Assembly (NCBI GenBank): GCA_946894095.1
Contig: OX335655.1
Coordinates: 11,222,001-11,286,000, forward strand
Direction of reading: 5' to 3'
Source of the DNA: Incurvaria masculella
Lineage: Eukaryota; Arthropoda; Insecta; Lepidoptera; Incurvariidae
Length of the DNA stretch: 64,000 nt
Numbering within the stretch: the stretch's first letter is position 1; each line of letters starts with the position of its first letter. The notes beneath the pieces are model-generated. The model had not been told where the DNA came from, ran no database searches, and saw only the letters and a program-made list of their open reading frames with translations. Made by a program: the position numbers and the translations under genes. Positions 48,075-61,207 of this stretch are shown one piece after another.

Positions 48075-48372
48075 ATGCTTAAGGCTGTCGTGAAGTCACA
48101 GTAAATCTAAGATACGAAAATGTTAAGAAATGCATACTTTATCCATTGGCAAAGGCACAATTGTGTACGGCGTCTGCCATTAAATTACCGAAATCGTTTT
48201 CTAGGCCCTAACGTTTCTAACCCAAATAGACTTTTGTTTTGGCAAAATATTTTAGAATCCAAAATAAAAATAAACCTAGTAAAACATTTGAATGCTTTTT
48301 TTTCAAGTAGTCTCTCATTCATCAGCTATGAGAAAATTGCTGAAAAATTAAAATCAATAAGATAAAATGAGT
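48075..48372 (+). repeat. Unnamed interspersed repeat, copy 2
   Basis: Diverged copy (AAGGCTGTCGTGAAGTCACA, TTAGAATCCAAAATAAAAAT, CTAGTAAAACATTTGAATGC) in the gap between the two convergent genes. Confidence 0.5.
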
Positions 48373-49918
48373 GTAGTAGTTATTTTACAATCATCACTTT
48401 TTTCATAATAACACAGAACATTTTTCAAAAATAACCAAAACATTTTTGATTTTAGACCCCCCCATTTCACTGGACCAAATTTGATCTAGAATGACCTCTT
48501 AGAAGAAATGTATGGAATTTCCAAACATTCTGTATACAAGTTGTTGGTTAAAACATGGGACCCCATGGTGCGTCTAAATTGATACGCTGCTGTTTTTTTT
48601 TTCTATTTATAAGGGGCGGATAAATAAGCAGGTGTTCACTCGGGATGAAATATCCAGCTAAGCCAGCCTTGAGACCAGCGAGTAAACGGACGTGGCTGGT
48701 ATAATAATTGAGGGCTTAGTGCTTGTTTCGATGGCCTCTCTTACTTATCCTGCTAATCCTGTAGTTTAACTAAATAAATGTACAGAATGTACCATATTTA
48801 AGGGCAATGGTATTAATCGAAGAAATTTGCTTGGTGAGAAAATATCTAGATAACATGTGTCGTAAGAAGCAACTTGGGGAATCTTCGTCGTGGTTCGGAT
48901 TCCGCATAAGACTGTAGGTTCCCTTCATGATATTCTCTCATATAAATTCAACAATTACGGGCTATAAAATGACAAATTGTGTTACCATTTTTTCCAAAGC
49001 CATTTTTTAATAAAATATTTCATAAGACTCAATATTCAAACATAATGCCGTTGTCACCAAAATTCAGCCAGTCCTAGGCTGACTTAAGTAAATATACTTT
49101 TTTTTTCATCAATTTCCGCAACGCAGGTAAAGCGTTAAATCAATGTATGTTGGTATAATCTTAAATACTGCGTTAACAGGAAGCATTGATTACGGAAAGT
49201 GGGACTGTAGGAGAATTCCAAATTATAGTTATAAAGCAGGTGGCAACATTTTGAGACGTAATAACCGCGAATGGTATGTTTCGCTGGTTCGTATCCAGCC
49301 TTGTAGTATATTTGCAAAGTAGTTATTTTTTACAGGACTCTGTCTTTAATTAATGTGTCCTTACGTCACGCTCCATTATACAAACATAAAAAAAATCACA
49401 TTCCTTGGAAAAAGCGACATACATGTTTAGATCGAAAAAGTATATTTACTCGTCTAAATATGTAATGTGAAACAGATGTGTTTACTGACAACTGTGCAAA
49501 TGACCACCTTTAAATAAAAAATATTCTCTTGTGATATTTTCAATTTTCCCGCAGTTTGTAGGGAAAATCAAACAGTGCTGTTACTCAATAGTAGACTCGC
49601 AGTACATTTTATTTTTATTTACCGTTAACCATTAAAAGCAGCATCATTCGGAATAATAAACATTGTTTTCAAAAGTGTTGTTTACAGAATTTCAAAATAT
49701 TTACAGGTCATTTAATTATTGTCAGCAAATATGACGTCATCATAACGACTGCCCCGCATTTATAAATCAGCGTATGTATCAATAAGGAATAATGTCCAGA
49801 CCAAGAAGTGAGACTCAAAAATCTGATTAAAATTCGTCAAAATAGATACCTCAGATGTTATGTGTAAAAGTGTAATTGGTTCAATTCAAAATAAAGACAA
49901 CCTGTCAAAGTCTCGATG

Positions 49919-49924
49919 TTTATT
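49919..49924 (-). terminator. Poly(A) signal (AATAAA on - strand) of the SLC17 gene
   Basis: TTTATT on the + strand lies 12 bases beyond the stop codon of the terminal exon. Confidence 0.55.
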
Positions 49925-49936
49925 AGTCAAGTATTT

Positions 49937-52900
49937 CTACATAGTGCTGTCTTCGACCTTGAGCTGTTTACTGCTCTCAACATCTCGTTTGTGCCTGGCT
50001 GTGGGCAGAGGGCCGTGCTTCCAGCCATCCGGGTAGCCGTGCTGGTCCACGTCGTCCCACCACTGCTGCACGCCATCCGCCCAGAATATGTACACCACGT
50101 TGGTGCCCACCAGGACCGCGAAGCAGATCCAGAACGCCACGCGCCACTGCGCCAGCGTCGACTGGGGACATGAAGTAATGGTTAAGTCTCGCTTGTGCCT
50201 GGCTTCAGGCAGCGGTGCGTGCTTTCACCCGTCCGGGTATCCGTGTTGGTTCACGTCGTCCCACCACTGCAGCACGCCGTCCGCTAAGAATATGTACACC
50301 ACGTTGGTGCCCACCAGGACCGCGAAGCAGATCCAGAACACCACGCGCCACTGCGCCAGCGTCGACTGGGGACATGAAGTAATGGTTAAGTCTCGCTTGT
50401 GCCTGGCTTCAGGCAGCGGTGCGTGCTTTCACCCGTCCGGGTATCCGTGTTGGTTTACATCGTTCCACCACTGCAGCACGCCGTCCGCCAAGAATATGTA
50501 CACCACGTTGGTGCCCACCAGGACCGCGAAGCAGATCCAGAACGCCACGCGCCACTGCGCCAGCGTCGACTGGGGACATGAAGTAATGGTTAAGTCTCGC
50601 TTGTGCCTGGCTTCAGGCAGCGGTGCGTGCTTTCACCCGTCCGGGTATCCGTGTTGGTTCACGTCGTCCCACCACTGCAGCACGCCATCCGCTAAGAATA
50701 TGTACACCACGTTGGTGCCCACCAGGACCGCGAAGCAGATCCAGAACACCACGCGCCACTGCGCCAGCGTCGACTGGGGACATGAAGTAATGGTTAAGTC
50801 TCGCTTGTGCCTGGCTTCAGGCAGCGGTGCGTGCTTTCACCCGTCCGGGTATCCGTGTTGGTTCACGTCGTCCCACCACTGCAGCACGCCGTCCGCTAAG
50901 AATATGTACACCACGTTGGTGCCCACCAGGACCGCGAAGCAGATCCAGAACACCACGCGCCACTGCGCCAGCGTCGACTGGGGACATGAAGTAATGGTTA
51001 AGTCTCGCTTGTGCCTGGCTTCAGGCAGCGGTGCGTGCTTTCACCCGTCCGGGTATCCGTGTTGGTTTACATCGTTCCACCACTGCAGCACGCCGTCCGC
51101 CAAGAATATGTACACCACGTTGGTGCCCACCAGGACCGCGAAGCAGATCCAGAACGCCACGCGCCACTGCGCCAGCGTCGACTGGGGACATGAAGTAATG
51201 GTTAAGTCTCGCTTGTGCCTGGCTTCAGGCAGCGGTGCGTGCTTTCACCCGTCCGGGTATCCGGGTTGGTTTACTTCGTCCCACCACTGCAGCACGCCGT
51301 CCGCCAAGAATATGTACACCACGTTGGTGCCCACCAGGACCGCGAAGCAGATCCAGAACGCCACGCGCCACTGCGCCAGCGTCGACTGGGGACATGAAGT
51401 AATGGTTAAGTCTCGCTTGTGCCTGGCTTCAGGCAGCGGTGCGTGCTTTCACCCGTCCGGGTTTCCGGGTTGGTTTACTTCGTCCCACCACTGCAGCACG
51501 CCGTCCGCCAAGAATATGTACACCACGTTAGTGCCCGCCCACCAGTACCCCGAAGCATATTATACGTAATAATGCAGTATAATTTACAACACCTAGCGGG
51601 GTTTTCACCATGGGCTGATTTATTTAAAACGACACTTAAAGGGCCTTTATTAGTAAGGTGCTGATTATCTTGTACTGGTATTGATTGCAAGCCGTTAAGA
51701 AAGGCCCTTAATATGTGGCGAGTAAGATAATCAGCAGTAGATGAAAAAGGCCCTTAGCTGTTGTGAATTATTTAGTCGAGAAGTCTGCAGATACGTCCAT
51801 TCTCAAGTCATACAATGTATTTTCATTCAATGTGTCGTTTTCTTTCATTTTGCCGTCATAATACATGCTCCTTTAATTAGCCACGATATCCATATTTATA
51901 TCTTGAAGCGCAACAATGATTGACCCCAACTAATTAGTACAATTAAAACATAACGCCTAGCCTAAAATAAATCATTAACAAAATATGAAGATAGACTAAA
52001 CTGAAGGTATTACTTTGCTGTCGTTGAAAAGTTAGGCACACAGGAACAGAAACCTCACGATGACCGGATTTCACAGATAAATATTCCGCCGGGTCCATTC
52101 ATGAGCTGCTTCACGCTGAGTTAAATATGTTCCGAAATCAAAAGTTCGTTGTGAGTTTACGGCAAACGCCGAAATATTACTGCTTCTTACAGTTTGATAA
52201 TTCTATTTCATCAGTTACTGGTTTTCAATACTGAGCTGCCACATTGCAGCTCCAGAGATCAGATCTCATTACACCACCCGCTCATAGACCCCAGAGACAA
52301 CGGCGTGGGACCCAAGAGGGCCTGAACAGCTTATTTTATGTAACTGAACATGGACGGCTTATACCAAAATGACCGTTTGACCTTACCTAACACATTACAT
52401 AGGAACTAGGTGCTTTGCCAGGGCCTTCCTTATATTACTCGTCTATATTGAATTGGACGGTAAACACGGACAATTTTCATTGCCGCTTCGACCATCGTTC
52501 ATTCAATGCGATTGTACCAACCCGGGACGGGATTAACCCTACCACTTAGTTAGAACATAACCGCTCTCAGAGGTGCTTCACCAAGCTTATCGAATCGCAA
52601 GGCATCGCTCCACTGGCTTACCGAGACGTCAGCACCTTCATCGCATAATTTAAACTGTCCCTGTTGTTTTATGCATGTCCTTTTACTCTGGAGGTTCAAA
52701 TAATAGTCTTGGGCTGCCAACTTACGTCAGGTGTCAGCAGGCCGATGAGGTAGGGTGTGATGATGCCTGCCATGGTGGAGGTGCTGTTGACGAGGGCGGT
52801 GAGGGAGCCCGCGTAGTTGGGCGCCAGGTCGAGCGCGTTCACCTTCATGCCGCTGTAGAAGCCGCCCATGAGCGCCATCGCGGTAATGAAGTAAACGACA

Positions 52901-55900
52901 GCGGCGATGCGGTCGCAGCCCGAGTACGACGCGAGGATAATGCAGATGGCGGGTCCAGTAGCGGCTGTAACCAGACATGATGGTTAATTTTGATCAGATG
53001 TGATCACATGTGACCACTAAGTGGTCTCTGGCATGTAAAAATAATACAAATGGGCCCACTGCAATGATTCCCGTGTATATCATTATTGGAGACTTAGAGA
53101 GCCATCGAGCTGTTTCCAGCTCTGGGGCGCGGTGAATTGCCTTGCACTCCAGAGGTCATAGTTTTAAATCCCTGGCCAGTTTACGCATCACACTTAATCT
53201 TTCTGAGTTGGATAAGTGCTATCCAACTCGTTTATTCACAAATTTGTTATGATTTATGTTCCGGAGTTGTGTAAGAAAGTAGGGACATTTTAGCACATTT
53301 AAGTTCTCTCATACAATAATTATCTTTTTTACAACAAAATATCAAAAAACACAAAGTCACGCTTTAATCATTGTGGTCTATGCTGTGTTTGTGATCTTTT
53401 ATTTGATGCGATTATACCGATCCATCATTTTCATGGGTTAAATGTCTTTAAATGACTAGAATCTCCATTTAGTTAGAAATCATATAATTTTTGCACAATG
53501 TCCCAAGAATGTATTATCTGTTCTAAAGGTATTTCAAAATCTTTAGAACAGAACAACTTCAATTTTCGAGCTTCAGCCCGTTCTTATATTGAAGTCAAAA
53601 CCCTGACCGTTCTTTCTTTCATACGAAACTAAAATGTGCATTTTCATATTGAGAGTACAGGTTGCTCCATGGTTCCGAATCAATAAGACTAGGAAGAAAT
53701 AAGACCCCTTACCTACGTTTATGCTTTCATCCTGTTGCATCAAAACAAGGTCGAGTACTTAAAAAACCGGCCAAGTGCGAGTCGGACTCGCACACGAAGG
53801 GTTCCGGAAAATCGTATTCGATTTACCGAAACGATCACGTTTCTTGTATGGCGGCCCCTTTTTGTTGTTATAGCGGCAATGGAAATACACACTCAATTAA
53901 ATTTTAACTGTCTACCTATTACGGTTCATGAAATACAGCCCGCTGCCAGACGGGCGGACATCGGGGGCTTAGTAATAGGGTCCCGTAGACACCCTTTCGG
54001 TACGTAGATTCCAGTCCTTTGTTTATCACATTTCTCTTACCGATGGTAGTGTGAACGATACGCCCCGTCTTGATGGTGTGCCAGCCCCTCTTGACGCACA
54101 CATCGCAAACCCAGCCGAAGATAAACGAGGAGATCCACATGGCGATGTACGGTATCGCGGTCAGCGTGCCGGTCGTGGCGATGTTGAACTTGAGCACGTC
54201 CGTCATGTACTTGGGCAGGTCCGTCACCATCGTGTAGTATCCCCAGTCGTGGCCAACCTGAAGTGAACGTTCAATGAGTTATAGTAGCCACGAGTGGTAA
54301 TAGGTAGAATGAGCCACCAACTGCTAGTCTAGTCCGTTCACTGTAAAAAAACTTTTGTAAATCGCTTTATTTTCTTTTTTGTTAATTTTTTTTTTGTGCC
54401 ATTTAAATGAAAGATTCTGCCGTGTATGTTATCATGTTACACTCATACTTCATCTGTGCTCTTGCAACCTTCAGATGTATTTTGTTTTATTATTAACTTA
54501 CATCTTTTTTTATGATTAGCCTGATGATATGTTTGTTTTTCTCTGTGAAATAATCAGACCTATTATTTTTTTACATTATATGTGAAATGCGGTGCTGGTT
54601 ACCTACATTTCTAGTTAATTAGTATTTAGTTGTCTTTTGTATGTTAATCATGTGTGTACATGTTTGCTTCACCAAATAAATAAAAAAAAATAACAAAATA
54701 AACTCATTAAACATATTTCAACCACATAGCCATTTATGTCCTGGAACCACCTTTTCCATATTATCTGCTATAAACTATTAAAAAATATGAAATATAAACC
54801 ATTTCATTACATTCCCATGTGGTGTGTTGGGCTAATACCATGACAGAAAGTGTGGTATTAGCCATCCATGTCCAGTCACATAAAAAAAAATCAAATAAAC
54901 ATGCGCTTCTAGCCAAATATTTGCGAAATATAAATAGAGCACATTTTCTTTAAATTCCACTGGCAGGCTTATACCCTAAATATAAACCTGTTAAGTTGAA
55001 CCTAATTCGTCCAAATGCACATCAGTCTTGCTCATTTTATTTAGTGCTCTCTAGTTCTTTCTCAATTCAATTTCAGAAAGCAGTAAATAATCATTAAATC
55101 AGGCAACATTTACAAGTAATGTAATGGAATATGCCATTGTATCCAGACATAATGAATTAAAGACAATTCTTAAGAATTAATAACTAAAAAAAATAAAAAA
55201 ATAATAATTTGAAAATGTTACAATAAATCACCATTCGCGGGCCACACTTGATCTTTAAATCGAAATCACAGAAATGTGTCATTCAACACTGTGGCAAGTC
55301 ATTAGCCACCTAAGTTTAAGACTGACGTGAAGTCAACGGGGTTCTGAGATTTGATAATTTGAAGAAATGCTCTGTGTTCATTGCGCAAGGTACAATTTTG
55401 CACGCCGACTGCGAATATAACTAGCGAAATCGTATTCCGGGCTCTAACGATTTCCTTCCCCTATACGTTATCACATTTTAATCGTAAGTTTTTTATCGCT
55501 TAAATAAGCTAGATTCTACATCAATTCGAATGTTTTTGTTTTTACTTTCATATCTGTATTTTGAAAGAAAAAAATATGAAAATGGCATTAAAAGAGACAA
55601 CTTTTTCCAATGTTCATTAGTTAATATTTATCAATTTAAAAATATATTAGCATTAATAATAGTAACAAAAGATTTTAGAATCCAAAATATCAATAAAACT
55701 AGTAAACAGTTATCGCCCGCAGTATGGGGAATTGATAGGTTAACGACCGTCTTAAATATCCGCAAGGCAGTCATCAACTTACGGCGGCGGCCACGAGTGC
55801 CCACACAGGTACGGAGCGCAGCAGCGCCTTCCACGGCACCGGGTCCTTCGCGTGCTTGTTCTCCGAACTGGGCACCGTCGCCTCCAGGTACCGCAGCTCA

Positions 55901-58900
55901 CTATCCGAGATGTACGGGTGCGTGTGCGGTGTGCTATAGCAGAATATGCCCTGCAAACATCATTATCTATTGTTTAACTTTATCCTTGGCACAAATTATG
56001 TGTAACATATTAACTTAACATATAAGAAAATGGGCTAGGCAAGTTAGGTATGTAATCCGTAGCGTAAGAGCTAATACTGTGTCCTCTTTTATCATGGCGC
56101 GGGGACTGGAAGTCCTCTTTCCTGCTAGGTTGTATTATTAAGCCCTCTCGGATTGGTGCCATCAGATTCAATGACAAGTGTTCGAAGCAGCAATGAAAAT
56201 TTTTCAGTATTTTTCATACAATTTAATGTAGCCGTGCTCATGAAGAAAAGTCCCTGACATGACCCCTAATGCTTTTCGGAATGTCGTTACCTGATAGGCG
56301 ATGTGTTTATTTCAAAATTAAAATGCAAAAACAAAAAAAAAGTAACCTAAAAATATCTTTACAATCAAATCTTGTAATGTAACTGCATTTACTAAATACA
56401 TCACACTGACTACTATATCAGTATTTAAGATAAATTATGCAGCACGCCAATACTTCTTCGTCTTTCTAAAATTGGATGACTTTAGAAGAATGAGCTCACC
56501 CATGCAATGAACCACAAAACACCGTAGCCACCGAAAAAGTAGAATATGTAAGCCCAATCTCGGTTGTCGGTGAGCAGGTAGCCTGACATAACCGATCCGA
56601 AGATGTTGCCGATTTGGGAGCCCCCAAACACCAGCGCGCCCAGTCGAGAGCGCTCCGCCGGGGGAACCCAGCGTGCCAGAACTATCATCAGAGCCGGCAT
56701 GGTCGGTCCCTGAGGGAACACAAATACACATCGTTTAGCTGCAGATAATCTAGTACATAGTCTCGAGAGTTTCCAGCATCTAACTAAGATTCGAGTTACT
56801 TTGGCAAATATTGCCAAACACAGATTCCTTGGATTTTGGTTCTTGTTCGTATTGTTTTCTTTGCTGGAAGGTAACGATTCGCACACAGGTTTACTTAGCA
56901 ACGACTACATCATTATCAGGAGGTGTTCTTCTCATAACCTTTGAATCTTTTTTAGTTTCACAGTGTGCCCACAGCATTATTTGAAAAACCGCCTGTCTTT
57001 ATGACAAGACAAAGTTTAATATCTTCCGTTACTCATCATTTTTAAGTGCTAATTTATTTTAATCGATACTTAAAGTGCTTTTATTACTAAACTGCTGATT
57101 ATCTTGCACTGGTATTGATTCCAAGGCTCAATAGAGGCCCCTTAGTCAATGCTTTTATCACGATTAAGCAAATCATCACATGGTGAAGCAAACCCCTAGT
57201 CATATAAAAACTCAATTCGATAGTGCGTAGGAGAATTATTAGTTAAAGCACAATTATCTTACAGACAATTATCACGTTCTAGTCGTATAATCGAAGATAT
57301 ATGTGTTTGCCGACCTCTCCCATTCCCTGCAGCACGCGCAAGATGAAGAGCCAGGTGGCGCCGCCAGCGTGGACCACGACCGGCGTGAGCAGCGTGAACA
57401 GGGCCGTGGAGAGGAGACCGCAACCCAGCACCCACTTGCCGCCGTACCTCTCGGCCAGTAGGCCGCCCGGCAGCTGCGTTATCGCGTACCCGTAGTAGAA
57501 CCCGCTCAGGATTAACCCCTGCGTCGACTCGCTCCAATCGAATATAGCGTGCTGTGGACAGATGACTTTAAACTTAAAATAAAACAATGCCCGTAGAGAC
57601 ATCCACGCTAAAACATTCTAAAGCAGACCTATGTTTGAAAAGCCTATATTGTTATTGGAAGTAAGAACCGGGTTGTTGATTACAAAAAAAAACTCTTTAT
57701 CTCCTATAATTCCGTTCACTAAATATCGATCGGTTCATAAATAACTAAGAATGTTCCAAGATAAATAAAAAAAAATCAAATAGTTTAACGACTTCAACAA
57801 ATTTACAAGATCGTCCTCGAAGCAAGTTTAGACTTATGCAAGACTGGCACATCGCACGTGGAAATATTGCTAATTTTCATCCGCATGTACCCAAATGTAC
57901 CTAATCAATCTTCAATGAAATATTTTACCTTTAACCCAACATATTTTATTGGATCGCTCTCCGATCCACATTTTTCTATAGTTTTAGTTTTAATTTTTAA
58001 ATTTTACTTTTAGATGTTAGACTAATATTAATTTAAAAAGATAAATAGTGTGTAAATTATGCAGTTGTACCAAGAAGGAAATTTTAAACCGTTTAAAATG
58101 TTTATGAACGTCTGAAAAATTATTTATTTTTCGAATTGGGATTATGTACTGACTCAAGACAAAAAATATATGTCACAGCTGAAGCAAACTTAGATATTTA
58201 TGTTTTAATAACAACACGTACACCCTCAACTAAGATCTGTCAGAGGTAAAAGAATACTTCGGTAAAGAGTAAAGGAAGTATGAAGCCATCATCAATTGAC
58301 GGCAATTTTACAAGGTTACATCAGAATATCTCCCTTCTGATAAATACTAAGAGGACAAGCGAGAGATTAAACACAACAAACTCTCTAAAAAAGGCTTATA
58401 GATGAGCGACCTGTGCCCGTGTTGACTTGCAACCCATGTAAAGCTCTAGGACACCTTCTCTATTTTTTAGATCCCCATACCACCCAAGCAAAGGGAATTT
58501 CAACATAGGTAATCACCCCAATCGCCATACATTGGACTTTGACCCACATAAATACCAATGCCTACTGTGGCGTCGAGGGTAACGTGCTCCGTACATATTT
58601 TATTCTTGATTGCGGCATGGTGGGCATCAGCTGGTGGGCATACCACAGTAGTTGTCGTATTAGCGAAATATTTCCAGTGAAGGAAAAAAAATATAACTTG
58701 CATTCTGCTAGGGCCCTTAAAACCTGCTAAAATAAGTGAAGCGTTACTTACAGGGTTAACTACATTGACGGTGGTGTTGGTAACGATGAGAGGGTCGGCG
58801 ACGCAGGCGTCGGGGTCGAAATGCTTGCCCGTCTCGCCGCCGCCGCCGCTGCGCACCATCTGCGTGATGGCCAGGTTGAGGCAGACCCGCATCGTGTACG

Positions 58901-61207
58901 CGTTGCACATACCCAGCAGACCCATGATGCCCAGCACGTACCGTTGAGGAATTATGAATACTTCAGGGCAAACAATTAAGGTTCAATTTATATTTGTTAT
59001 AGTTTCGACATTGCCGGTGTGAATCAATCGAAGGTTTAACAGCGACCTAGAATGTATTGTAACGAGCAGAATATTTCCGGTAGGATACGGAATTGGAGAT
59101 CGATTTTGATAATGACATTATCTTAACCATTTATCATGCACTTTCCACTAAACTGCCATGTCTTGACCATTAAAAACACTAAGCTGAATCTATTATCTGA
59201 TATAAAAATATACTTAGGTAACGATATAAATAAATGCATAGCTTTTGAACAACGAGAAAAACCAATTATTTTCTAGTTGCTTTTGAACAACAATTGACCA
59301 ACACGTTAAGTTGCTGCCATGCAAAAACTTAGCGATCAATAACAGGTACATAGGTTGAAAGGTCGTGGGATACTAGTACCTGTGCTATATTCGGTCAAAA
59401 GCTTTTGTAATGTTTCCATATGAAATGAAATGATCATCGTTGAATATTGCCAATACTAGGGGCCGCAATGTTAGTGGAACAAGCGCCGGGCATACGATAT
59501 TAAACCATGGCTGGCATTTACCACCAAAGTATAAGCTATTAAGGATTCCTTAACTACCCCGATCTTCTCAAAAATTCCAACGTACCAGCTTGACGGATCA
59601 GGAATAGAGGTGACTCCAGAAGAAAGAAGAGAAGGATGGAAGTCATTATTTAACGGCTCATTAAATGTAAATAAAAAAAAAATAGAGAATGAATCCAAGA
59701 ATATCTCGATAAAAGATGTCCTGCCCTTCAAATGACTTCAACGAAGTATTATCTGCAACAGCTAGATCAGAATCCGCTGCGCGTTATCTTTGAGCTAATC
59801 GGCGATGTCATAAGTTCATGGCGGCATACGTTTGACTTATGTATTGGCACCTTAGATATGCAGTTAAATTCTACGTTTCGGGAAATGTCGACAACGAGAA
59901 TAAGAAAATCATAATAAAGTAAATATGATAAATACTAATACCGACATTTAGTAAATATTTTTATTAATTGAACAATCGTTTTTTTTTATTATTGTTCAAT
60001 GAATAAGTATATGTCACTTTTTTTGTATTCAACATATATTACTACACATCAAAAATAACTATCATAGATTTTTTACGTAAACTAATCTCTATCAACTTCT
60101 AGTATATAAAGTATTTAAATCGGCCAAATACGGGTCAAACTTAGCACAGTAAAGGATGGACCCCTGTCGTCGGGAAGAACATAACTGACCAAATTTCGTT
60201 GAAATAAAATTATATTTTTTCTGAATTATCCACTTTTTTATGCAACCTGACAAGGATGGCTAATACCACACAACTGCCGTTATGATATTAGCCCAATACA
60301 CCACATTCCCGAAGGAATTAGGTACCATGCCAGGACCTTCCCTTTATGAGCACGACTACATTGAACTGGATATGCTAGCCAATATTTACGACTTCGGAAG
60401 GGCATAGCTCACGATACCCCACATGCGTTTCATCAGTTAGTTACATGAATTGTGTGAGACCTAATATTTTTCATGAACCTTATTATATTTCATTTGACAA
60501 CACTTTTGAATAATGTTTATTGAAAAAATATTTCCTTTAAAATGTAAATAAACAGGTGATTTTATCAAGTGTTCTTTCATTACTATAAAAATTAACTAAA
60601 GAGAAGACGGACATATAAATATATCCTTTTAATCCCATTTCATTATATAACTTAATAACATTTTCAAATTCAAATACTTAATTGACAACTAAAACGACAA
60701 TTTAGAAATAGTACGATTTAGAAATAATTAAAAAGAAAATGGTATGATATTGATAAATCCTCAGAAATATATATATAATAAATATATATAAATATATATA
60801 GTTGAAATCTTATATGCGGTAGTTGTTAATCAAAAGGTGCTAGCTCAGCATAATTCCTAAACGGCCAGTACTTTCTAAGTTAAGCTAACTGCTAGGTTCT
60901 GGTTTTAGTTTTATAGTATTATTTCATCATTTAAATTTGATTATTTAAAATTTCAAATTATTTAGGTTGCAAATATGAATCAACTACTTCGGGTTCTTTT
61001 TAAAATTCTTTAATCCCAAGATTTCGTAAAAGTCCTAGAACTACAAATATTCTACATTTTCCTGTAATTTCACTCTATCTATGATACCGAAATTAACTTA
61101 CACTTTGAAACAGTGAGCCTCCATCCCTTCAAACTGATGATGGACTGTTTTCTTCCCTTTTCTTGCTTCTCCGCGGACCCTGGCTGAGTAAGAAGTGTCT
61201 CCAGTAA
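49937..61207 (-). CDS. SLC17-type anion/phosphate transporter (major facilitator superfamily), start not found
   Basis: Eight exons read down the - strand and join in frame: 61207-61102, 58960-58752, 57551-57315, 56709-56500, 55950-55783, 54257-54041, 52964-52726 and 50161-49937 (stop). They give at least 536 residues, normal for SLC17. Family marks in order: NAYTMRVCLNLAIT with the TM1 arginine; SGFYYGYAITQLPGG in TM2; RVLQGMGEGPTMPALM across an exon junction, with the Arg and Glu equivalent to VGLUT R184/E191; WVPPAERSRLGALVFGG; NWG-like HDWGYYT; ALDLAPNYAG; and STLAQWRVAFWICF in the last membrane pair. The VGLUT His128 position is not His. Substrate could be inorganic phosphate, sialic acid or another organic anion; sequence alone does not say. 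The first exon (61102-61207) is less certain and lacks a Met. The donor after 57315 (GTCGGC) is weak. The terminal exon is amplified next to it. Confidence 0.9.
50162..51560 (-). repeat. 204-bp tandem array: seven extra copies of the SLC17 terminal exon
   Basis: Upstream (on the - strand) of the real last exon, its sequence with its acceptor recurs every 204 bases. Exon-start positions are 50365, 50569, 50773, 50977, 51181 and 51385, plus a truncated copy (51397-51560) that has lost its 5' part and acceptor. Each copy reads STLAQWRV(V/A)FWICF to HGYPDG (PGYPDG in the last two) and then TGA where the functional exon has TGG (DGWKHG). Copies fall into three sequence types, in the order 1-2-1-1-2-3-3 with rising coordinate, so blocks larger than one unit have also been duplicated. 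Splicing to a copy would shorten the cytoplasmic tail by about 28 residues. No AATAAA occurs inside the copies. Confidence 0.93.
51637..51757. mobile_element. Small foldback element next to the SLC17 terminal-exon array
   Basis: AAAGGGCCTTTATTAGTAAG and the GCTGATTATCTT that follows pair with AAGATAATCAGCAGTAG and AAAGGCCCTT at the right end. A related half copy lies at 57066-57140. It lies about 80 bases beyond the truncated copy of the array. Confidence 0.6.
52335..52627 (-). mobile_element. SINE with 5S rRNA-like head, copy 4
   Basis: Reverse-oriented copy; the head (AACCGCTCTCAGAGGTGC on +) and body are present but part of the head is deleted. It lies in the last intron of the SLC17 gene. 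Confidence 0.65.
53105..53232 (+). mobile_element. tRNA-like SINE head fragment
   Basis: It contains GGGGCGCGGTGAATTGCC, CCAGAGGTC, then CTTTCTGAGTTGGATAAGTG, the head and first part of the tRNA-type SINE. It breaks off at a small inverted repeat (GATAAGTGCTATCC). Confidence 0.55.
53762..54005 (-). mobile_element. GTCC-tract interspersed element, copy 6
   Basis: Reverse-oriented copy beginning AAAAACCGGCCAAGTGCGAG. The GTCC tract has decayed to a few bases. Its end lies about 35 bases from SLC17 exon 54041-54257. Confidence 0.75.
54822..54892 (+). mobile_element. SINE tail fragment
   Basis: GTGGTGTGTTGGGCTAATAC to CCATCCATGTCCAGTCACAT then A8; only the last 70 bases of the SINE. Confidence 0.6.
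55315..55740 (+). repeat. Unnamed interspersed repeat, copy 3
   Basis: Longest copy (GGTACAATTTTGCACGCC, TTTTAGAATCCAAAATATC); ends about 40 bases from SLC17 exon 55783-55950. Confidence 0.55.
56090..56300 (+). mobile_element. Decayed SINE copy in an SLC17 intron
   Basis: TTCGAAGCAGCAATGAAAAT and GTAGCCGTGCTCATGAAG identify the body; part of the head (GGCGCGGGGACTGG) remains. Confidence 0.6.
58961..61101. other. Long first recognised intron of the SLC17 gene
   Basis: AT-rich with a SINE fragment at 60238 and an ATATAT tract near 60765-60800. No extra exon seen. Confidence 0.5.
60238..60375 (-). mobile_element. SINE tail and partial body
   Basis: Reverse-oriented; TTATGCAACCTGACAAGGAT to TTGAACTGGATATG, well preserved but truncated. 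Confidence 0.65.

Noticed and set aside
50162..51560. Regular repeats as a CRISPR-like or satellite array
   Set aside because: The repeats are adjoining copies of a coding exon with splice sites, without unique spacers; the host is a eukaryote.
50088..51569. 493-codon open frame on the + strand made of 68-residue repeats
   Set aside because: It is the antisense of the SLC17 terminal-exon array. The 204-base period is a multiple of three, so one open antisense frame repeats without stops. There is no independent coding evidence.
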